The position numbers were made by a program, and so were the translations under genes. Below are positions 57,131 through 64,000 of a stretch of 64,000 nucleotides of DNA, piece after piece. A model generated the notes under the pieces. The model saw only the letters and a list, made by a program, of their open reading frames with translations, ran no database searches and had not been told where the DNA came from. The first letter of the stretch is position 1. Each line of letters starts with the position of its first letter. Source of the DNA: Nageia nagi (taxonomy: Eukaryota; Pinophyta); assembly GCA_050084985.1 (NCBI GenBank), contig JBITNC010000001.1, positions 4,526,001 through 4,590,000 on the forward strand, read 5' to 3'.

Positions 57131-57532
57131 TGTTAGGATCCCACATCCTAACATTTTAATGTTAGTATTTTATTAAATTATTAGCCTATATTGTAAACTA
57201 TAATATTGTGCTTGTAAGGGTGGGACCTGATTTCACATTACTATTAGGGTTAGGGTTAGTTTATTATAAATAGATATAAGTGTGTGGAGAAATGGATCTT
57301 GAACATTATTTTTCACTTTTAGAGTTGTAAGGAGGTAGCCCCCTCAAAGTGGCCTATGATTCTATTACTATTTAGTACAATTCTATCTTATATGCTTATT
57401 GTTGATATTTCATGTTCTATTTATCAATGTATGCTTTGTTATTTCACTAGATAGTTGTCATTTTTCTATTTCAAATCAATATTTGTTTCATTTTTGTAAT
57501 ATTTCACTTTTCATATTTGTAGCATCATAACA
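57131..57532 (+). repeat. 3' LTR of the gypsy element (402 bp)
   Basis: Partner of 51534-51944 with scattered substitutions and a 9-bp shorter T-rich stretch. The same telomere-like ttagggttagggttag and TATA-like box are present at 57243-57275. Confidence 0.9.
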
Positions 57533-57537
57533 GAGAT

Positions 57538-58229
57538 AAATCTTCAAAGATATCAACCAAGAAATCAAATCGACACCATTGAATGAGGATACCCAATCCA
57601 AATCCATAACCTCAAAGGGAATAAAGAAATACCATATAATCATAGAGAATGAAAACATGCACAAAGCTTCGATCTTTTAGAAAGATATCCATGATATGAA
57701 ATAACACTTATTTATATTAAAAAAATGACTAGGTATGATGGGGAATTACAAATGAATACACTCAAATATAGAATTCATAGCCATATTACATGATGGAGTA
57801 TTATAATATTTTATGAAATTTAAAAAATGTTACCCAAGGATAACCTAATGAATATAGCATAAATCAAGGAAGCATTCAAATTAGAATACCATTTCCTAGA
57901 AGTTGGATCAGAAAGTGTAAGCAAAATATAGGATATGATCCAAGACCCAAGTAAACCATTCAAGAACATGAAAAATAATTTAAATTCACTCAAATATGAT
58001 TACAAAAGTCCATGATGAAAAAATAGAAGCAAGAATGGTTTATTTTGGTATTAAGACCATAATTTCATAAGGCCATGAAAAATAACTACCCATCATACAT
58101 TTATGCTCTTCAAGTAGTAGTTGTGGTTGAATCGCAACCATGATAATTTACGAATAGATTCACTCAATCTTGATTTATTTGGCCAACTAGCAAAACTAAC
58201 AAAAAAAATTGGTAAGTTATCAGTTAATA
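57538..58229 (+). pseudogene. Degenerate coding-like DNA between two LTR elements
   Basis: The + strand reads through stops MTRYDGELQMNTLKYRIHSH, IKEAFKLEYHFLEVGSESVS and MIQDPSKPFKNMKNNLNSLK. It looks like a gag-type charged, helical protein. It continues sequence interrupted by the gypsy insertion at its left (gagat duplication) and by the next element at its right (cacat duplication). Family not recognised. Confidence 0.4.
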
Positions 58230-58234
58230 CACAT

Positions 58235-58978
58235 TATAGATGCCTAAAAATGATTTATTATTTATTTAATAAATTATATTTAGTCTTCCTAAATGACTTA
58301 TTGCAATATTACAAATATCATGATAAAATTGATATTATAATGCATTTCCATATGTTATATTAAATGTTATATCATTTATCATGGTTCATATTTTAAATAT
58401 TTTGAATATAACAAAGTTTATATTATTGATAGAGGTCAACCTTCACTCCTTTCTATGTCCTTGCAGGCTATATATGCGAGTGGAATAGGTTGACCTCCAT
58501 AGGTCAAAACCTTTTGATATGACAAGATATTTTAAGGTGGTTTTCAACTATAATCTTCATCAAGCTATGCTATCTTTCAAAATCACCTATTATGAGAAAT
58601 TGTTATACTATGAGATTTGAAACTTTCTATCTTTAGCATACTATAAGTCATCATATTCAATGCTATTAATGGCATGCTTCTTAAGGCCACTAGAGGCATG
58701 CATCTTCTAGTCTCTAGATTGAGGGTTCCAGATTTCAATGGTTGAGCTATTGATTCATGTATATGAAGATCCACTATGAAATCACCATTAATACAATCCC
58801 AATCCTTCAAATATTCATTACTATTTGCTTTCAAGGATTGTACATACACTTCATATCAAGTGCATGCATTTCACATATATTTGTTGTGTCTAATATAGTG
58901 TACATATCTATTCTTCTTATATTGTAGATAATTTTATTTATTATCTATATTCATATTTTACACAATTTAGAGTCTACA
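58235..58978 (+). repeat. 5' LTR of the 5.4 kb element (744 bp)
   Basis: Starts TATAGATGCC and ends GAGTCTACA. Contains ctatatatgcgagtgg (about 58470), a TATA-like box. No good primer site is visible after it (ttttaatgaaccttgac). Confidence 0.85.
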
Positions 58979-59644
58979 TTTTAATGAACCTTGACTGATC
59001 CTACAAATTCTATAAATTTTTATTTTGGGGCATCGATTTTTCTAAGGAGTTTGCATTAGAAATCCTTGGTTTTGTTTTATTTTTGGTTGAGTTAATTTTC
59101 TCCAAATTTAGAAAATTTTATTTCTTGAACTATTTTTTTTTTTTTGTGAAAAATGTCACTATGGAAAAACATAATTTTTTGAGTCATTTTGTTCAATTTG
59201 GTGGGACCTAGCATTAGAATTTTTTTCCAAACCATAGACAAATATAATTGAATATTTTTTCTGATTTTTCTAGGTCTAAATTTGCATATTTTGATCATTT
59301 ATGGGAAAATTTTATAGAAAATGTCACATTGAAAAATCATAAATTTTGAAAATATTTTGTAACTATTTGGTGACTTGTTTTATGATAAAATCTTGCCAAA
59401 ATTCTAAGATTAATTTGGGCTTATTGCATGCATTTTTATCAAGATCTCTAAAGATTAAAAAAAAATATTTTTGCATATAAAAACTAAATTTTGAAGGTTA
59501 TTTTCTTCAATTTTAAAAGTTCTAGCCTCATAAAACTTGTCCCACATCATAGATATACATGCTAGCAACTTGATTTTAATCTTGCATGGTGTAAAAGTGC
59601 TTATTTTTTCATATTTCTTAAAGTTTTGTGCAAAGCTCTAGATC

Positions 59645-60490
59645 TTGCATTTTAGCATGGACACTACAACTACATGTGGTTTTATTAAATATTGGAATAT
59701 AATAAGTGATTTATTTGCATCTTATCCTAAACAAGAAATGCCTAAGGCTATGGATGTTGTGCAAAATAACAATAGAAAAAAATCTTATGATGCAATGAAT
59801 TTATCAAATTCATGCTTAACTACTGCAAATGAAGATGTGTAAAATGATGTTATCAATTATAGATAATCAAGTGCATGATAATGATAGCAATGATAATTAT
59901 ATGGATTAAATTGATTATGTTGCATATTTAGACCTTTAAGATATGGATAAATATGAAATGTATGATATTGCATTTGAAAATTTGACATCTCAAGATCAAC
60001 TCAAAAAAATTAAAGAGCATATGTTAGCTAATCCTTCTTTGATGTTAGACATTATATTCATCTTGATTTAAAAAAAAATATCATGCATTTCTAAGAAAAT
60101 AATTAGTACATTATTAGAGGATCCATATACAAGGAAACACTGTATGCAAAAATTTGAGAAAGATGGAATACAAAAGCAACAACATAGTCAAAAAACCTGA
60201 ACCTAGTCTAGAACCTAAGCCTCAAATTCAACTCAACCTCAAAAATCAAAATTAAAACAATATTAATGAAAAATAATATCTCAAGAAATTTGAAAACATA
60301 TGATGCCCACATTGTAGAAAAACCTAAACAAGGTGCTAATGTCATAAAATTTGATCCACCATCGAAGGTGGAAAATGAAAAATTTGATAAGAAAAGCATA
60401 GGGATAGTTTCAATTCAATTAGATCTAGTTGAGATTTGGTTAAAAAATATAGAATGTAAAAATATTGGTCTTTTGAAAAAGTATTAATTT
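59645..60490 (+). pseudogene. Gag-like broken frames in the 5.4 kb element
   Basis: The stretch 59645-59842 starts MDTTTTCGFIKYWNIISDLF after the first Met. Further on the + strand reads FENLTSQDQLKKIKEHMLAN (about 59965) and HCMQKFEKDGIQKQQ (60140), and the stretch 60266-60487 is Lys/Asn-rich. Position after the LTR fits gag, but no capsid motif or zinc knuckle is seen. Low confidence. Confidence 0.35.
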
Positions 60491-60499
60491 AACATTGAA

Positions 60500-62895
60500 C
60501 TCCTTGATAAGGGTTTTGCAATTGGGAAACATTCAATACATTTAATCCATTAATACAATTTGAAACTATAAATTTTATTAGAGAGTAGTAGCTCAAGGTA
60601 TGGAAAATGCAATGGTTAAATTCTATGGATAATGTGCTAAATATGGTGGTGGTTCCACCAACCTATAATATACTTTAATTTATAATTCTTCATATCATAT
60701 AGGATGCATTTCATATGGGTTGTGTATCATGAGTCATTCCCTTGCATGCATTTGGTTACCATGGTAAATTTTATCAAAATTATAATCATGCTATCTTTGC
60801 ATCTTCATATTTTCTATCATGTTCTATTACTTCTTATTTTCTCTTTTTACATCTTTTCATCAAGTCTTCTTCTTTCATAATTTTTTTTTTGTCTTTATCT
60901 CTCATTAAGATTCTCAAATTTTCTATATTAATCAAATGTCTTATATATATAAGGTAGCTTTATGTCTAGTCACTACATCTCATATTAGTTACATTTCATG
61001 AAAAACATCAAAAAAATAAAAATAAAAATAAACAAGGAAAATTAGGAAAAAGTGGATATAGTCTCAGCTGGGGCAGTATCAGTTTTAGCTAGGGGTAATA
61101 TAATTTTCAGTTGGAGATAATTTTAGTTTTAGTTAGGGGCATGATAGAAATTAGAAGGCATAAATTCAAAATTCAAAATCATAAAGTACAAAATTGCCCA
61201 TTCTTAGAGCATACACATAAGTATAGGTAAAGTATATCATCTCAAATGTTTTAATATTAGTTATATTAAGATCATGTTTATGATATTCATTGGAATATCT
61301 ATTGTAATTAATGAATTAAGAACACTATTATTTCTTTAAATATCTTGTATAAAAAGTGAACATTGCATATGCTATGCTTATGGGTTGTTATTTCAAACAA
61401 AATGCATGTTTTACTAATGAAATATGAAAATTCAAGGCCATTGTATCTCTAAATATTTGGTATAATATAGCAATATTGCATTGTATATGGAATATTGAAT
61501 ATTTGAATGGTTATTTTTCAATGTCAATTGAATGGATTTTTCTTTTGAAATGCAATTCTATCATTATCATGCTATCAACGACATGATTAAAGTGAAATTA
61601 TGATTCTTTCAAATGCTCATACTATTTATTACGATTTTAATGGATAAAAAGATTGATATCATGCTTGCAGGATCGATACATAGATAAAAAGTATATAAGA
61701 TCAAAAAATTTAAAAAGTTGTTGCTTATAAGGAAAATATTATGCTTATGGATATATGTTTCAATATCTTTGTGATACAAAATGATTTAGTTGTGTTGAAT
61801 TAAATATCATTAAAATTTGTAGATCTGATATGACTATTTCCACATTGCTAACGATGTGTGTTTATTATGAAATTATTGTAAATGGGACATGCTATAATTT
61901 ATTGAATATCTAATTAGAAATGTCATTATTTTACAAATATGCACTGAAATGGGAATGTAGAACAAAGTTGTAAAAGATATGATTGCCAAATTCTATGAAA
62001 TTCACATTGTTAATGGTGTAGGTTTGCTTTGAAAATCAATGAAATCAAGCAATTCAATGTGATAAAACATGCAATGTTGATATACAAGACCAATAAATAT
62101 TCAAATATTTGGTATTTTTATGGGAATTTAGAACAAATTTTTAAAAGATATGATTGCCAAATTCTATGAAATTCATGTTGTCAATGGTGTAGGTTTGTTT
62201 TGAAAATCAATGAAATCAAGTAATTCAATGTGATCAAACATGCAATGTTGATATACAAGGCTAATAAATATTCAAATATTTGGTATTTTTATGGGAATCA
62301 AATGATATTGTTAAATGTTATGCTAACAAATGTTTTTAAGGCCGTGGTCACCCATTGAGCAAAATCTCTTATAAATTATAGGTTATTCCAAGCTTGGGGC
62401 ATCAAAGGATCTAATTAGCTTGATAATCATGGGTATTCCAAGCTTGTGGCATTAAAAAGGACCTCACTAGCTTAATCTTAATAGACTATGAGTTGCAACA
62501 ACAATAGTCTAAATTTCATGGTTAAATAGAACTATGAGTTGCATGACCATAGTGACATAATGGATATCATATTTATTTCATCCTTCTCTTTCAATTGAAT
62601 ATTACTTAATGGCATGTGATCTATGTATGTATTATGTTAGATTGTTCTTAAAAAGGTATTTTTTAAGAGAGCAGGATTTGTATAGAGATGCTCTCCTCAT
62701 ATAGGAACTCTAATTTTTGGCTTGATTGCCCAAAGTAGCTAGAGCAAGGAGTAATACAAGACCAAAATGGGGTATACAACATATCATACTCAACATATTG
62801 ATAAAAAAGGAAAGTCCACTTTACTATTGAAAATTTTCTTCTCTTCTCTATACTTATTTAAATTATGTAATTTCAATGTTTTTTATTTCATATCC
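60500..62895. other. Non-coding interior of the 5.4 kb element
   Basis: AT-rich DNA with short repeats: cagttttagctaggggtaat-type units at 61060-61140; a 171-bp tandem duplication at 61951-62292; and ggttattccaagcttggggc / gggtattccaagcttgtggc at about 62370 and 62430. No coding domain was recognised. Confidence 0.6.
61951..62292. repeat. 171-bp tandem duplication
   Basis: Copy 1 (61951-62121) and copy 2 (62122-62292) both start gggaat(g/t)tagaacaaa, contain gatatgattgccaaattcta and end ggtatttttat. A third copy begins at 62293 but stops after a few bases. The copies differ at only a few positions. Confidence 0.85.
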
Positions 62896-62909
62896 AAAGA
62901 GGGGAAAAA

Positions 62910-63626
62910 TATAGATGCCTAAAAATGATTTATTATTTATTTAATAAATTATACTTAGAATTCCTAAATGACTTATTGCAATATTACAAATATCAAGATA
63001 AATTTAATATTATAATACATTTTTATGTATTATATTAAATATTATATCATTTATCATGGTTCATATTTTAAAGTTTATATTATTGCTAGAGGTTGACCTT
63101 CTCTCTTTTCTATGTCCTTGCAGGCTATATATGCAAGTCGAATAGGTTGACCTATATAGATTAGAACTCTTTGATATGATAGATATATGGTATGTGGTTG
63201 TCATTGTAATCTTCATAAAGTATGGTGTCTTTCGATGCCACTTATTATGAGAAATTATTATACTATGAGCTCTAAAACTTTGTATCTTTGCGCACTCTAT
63301 AATTCATTATATTCAATGCTGTTAATGAGGTGTTTCTCTAAGACCATTAATGGCATGTGTCTTCTAGATCAATGGTTCCTATTTTCATGGTCAAGCTATT
63401 GATTCATGTACATGAATATCCACTATGAACTCACCATGAATCTGATCCCAATCATCTAGAGATTCATTGATATTTACTTTTGAGGATTATACATACACTT
63501 CATATCAAGTGCATGAATTTTATGTATATTGTTGTATCTGATATAGTGTACATATCTATTTTTTCTTATATTTTAGATCATTTTATTTATTATTATATTC
63601 AAATTTTGTATAATTTAAAGTCTACA
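62910..63626 (+). repeat. 3' LTR of the 5.4 kb element (717 bp)
   Basis: Starts TATAGATGCC, ends AAGTCTACA. It shares the full length of the left LTR with moderate divergence and a few small deletions, so the insertion is not very recent. Open frames inside it (63187-63402, 63480-63755) are chance. Confidence 0.85.
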
Positions 63627-63631
63627 CACAT

Positions 63632-64000
63632 CATACTGCCCCACCTCAATGATAACAATTTTGGTGTTAGCTTTGTTCCAAATAAGGGCATATGGATAAC
63701 AAATTTTTGTTGCTTAGGAAACCAATTTAGGAATACTACCAAAATTTTAGAATAATAAGGACACATTCCACTAAATATTTCCCAATAATAGGTGTTAGAA
63801 ATAGAGGTATATATGACCATATAATATGTCAAACTTATGGATCCCAAAATCATTGGATCGACCAATGTAAGGAAATTAATTTCTCGATGATATTTAGATG
63901 ACCTTTGATGAAATCCAAGAGATTCACAATGCAAACCATACCAACCACCACAATTTCACCCAATTGAAAATAAACCAATACCATTTGTAGATGATATTGG
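63632..64000 (+). pseudogene. Gag-end-like fragment of the outer element, with zinc-knuckle trace
   Basis: The + strand reads NDNNFGVSFVPNKGIW and then, near 63830-63875, CQTYGSQNHWIDQCKEINF. The last is a CCHC knuckle shape (C-x2-C-x3-G-H-x4-C) with the second Cys as Tyr and the Gly shifted. It lies just right of the 5.4 kb element, so it probably belongs to the older element into which that one jumped. It runs off the window edge. Confidence 0.4.

Larger units (their letters stand above)
51529..57537 (+). mobile_element. 6.0 kb Ty3/gypsy chromovirus-type retrotransposon
   Basis: LTRs at 51534-51944 and 57131-57532 start TGTTAGGATCCC and end CATCATAACA, flanked by the duplication gagat (51529-51533 and 57533-57537). 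The order on the + strand is gag, zinc knuckle, protease, RT, RNase H, integrase, then a C-terminal tail ending FHTSSFEDKASSQE just before a purine tract (caagaggagtggca) and the 3' LTR. That tail and gag type are those of plant chromoviruses. Stops and frameshifts occur in every domain, so the copy is dead. Confidence 0.92.
58230..63631 (+). mobile_element. 5.4 kb LTR retrotransposon without recognisable pol (LARD-like)
   Basis: LTRs at 58235-58978 and 62910-63626 are flanked by the duplication cacat (58230-58234 and 63627-63631). A clear polypurine tract, aaagaggggaaaaa (62896-62909), abuts the right LTR, so the element is on the + strand. The 3.9 kb interior has no protease, RT or integrase that I can see, only broken gag-like frames (59645-60490). 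It must have been moved by another element's proteins, or it has lost its own pol. Confidence 0.85.

Overview
The window is AT-rich nuclear DNA from a land plant. It holds one host gene with plant-type GT-AG introns, set in a dense, nested landscape of LTR retrotransposons and LINEs. A gymnosperm is my guess, from the long introns, the nesting depth and the LINE types; nothing in the window proves it. I see no tRNA, rRNA, CRISPR or bacterial features.

Host gene (about 19.6-32.3 kb, + strand): a 20-exon gene for delta-1-pyrroline-5-carboxylate synthetase (P5CS), the bifunctional glutamate 5-kinase / glutamyl-phosphate reductase that starts proline synthesis. I could place all 20 exons with GT-AG borders, a TATA-like box, an ABA-type ACACGTGGC element upstream and an AATAAA signal downstream. 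As written, the reading frame breaks at two places, the exon 8/9 and exon 15/16 joints. Each can be explained by one base in a homopolymer. So the copy is either a very young pseudogene or an intact gene with two consensus errors. Intron 1 is 4.1 kb and contains a small structured GC-richer block. Intron 8 carries an antisense Copia fragment (LTR plus gag).

Left of the gene: 1-4.0 kb is a degenerate minus-strand Ty3/gypsy (Tat-like) element with RT, protease and gag, running off the left edge. Its leader/gag-start module is repeated at 5.56-5.84 kb. A broken LINE runs from 9.2 to 16.1 kb. It is split by a 4.5 kb composite insertion (10.57-15.06 kb) that holds two copies of a foldback element, two copies of an 880-bp segment with a shared minus-strand reading frame, and a LINE ORF1 (DUF4283-type) fragment.

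Right of the gene: a 2.0 kb non-autonomous LTR element with a very GC-rich cargo (33.37-35.39 kb); a proline-rich minus-strand gene fragment (35.6-36.2 kb); a second LINE reverse transcriptase cut in two (36.5-37.2 and 48.7-49.2 kb); a nearly complete 8.9 kb Ty1/copia element on the minus strand (39.74-48.65 kb); a 6.0 kb Ty3/gypsy chromovirus on the + strand (51.53-57.53 kb); and a 5.4 kb LTR element without recognisable pol (58.24-63.63 kb). The last two sit inside an older degenerate element. Target-site duplications and LTR boundaries could be read directly for all four of these LTR elements.

I found no new multi-gene system. The points most worth checking are the two P5CS frame breaks, the GC-rich cargo element with its leader hairpin, two elements with TA...CA rather than TG...CA LTR ends, and the foldback pair.
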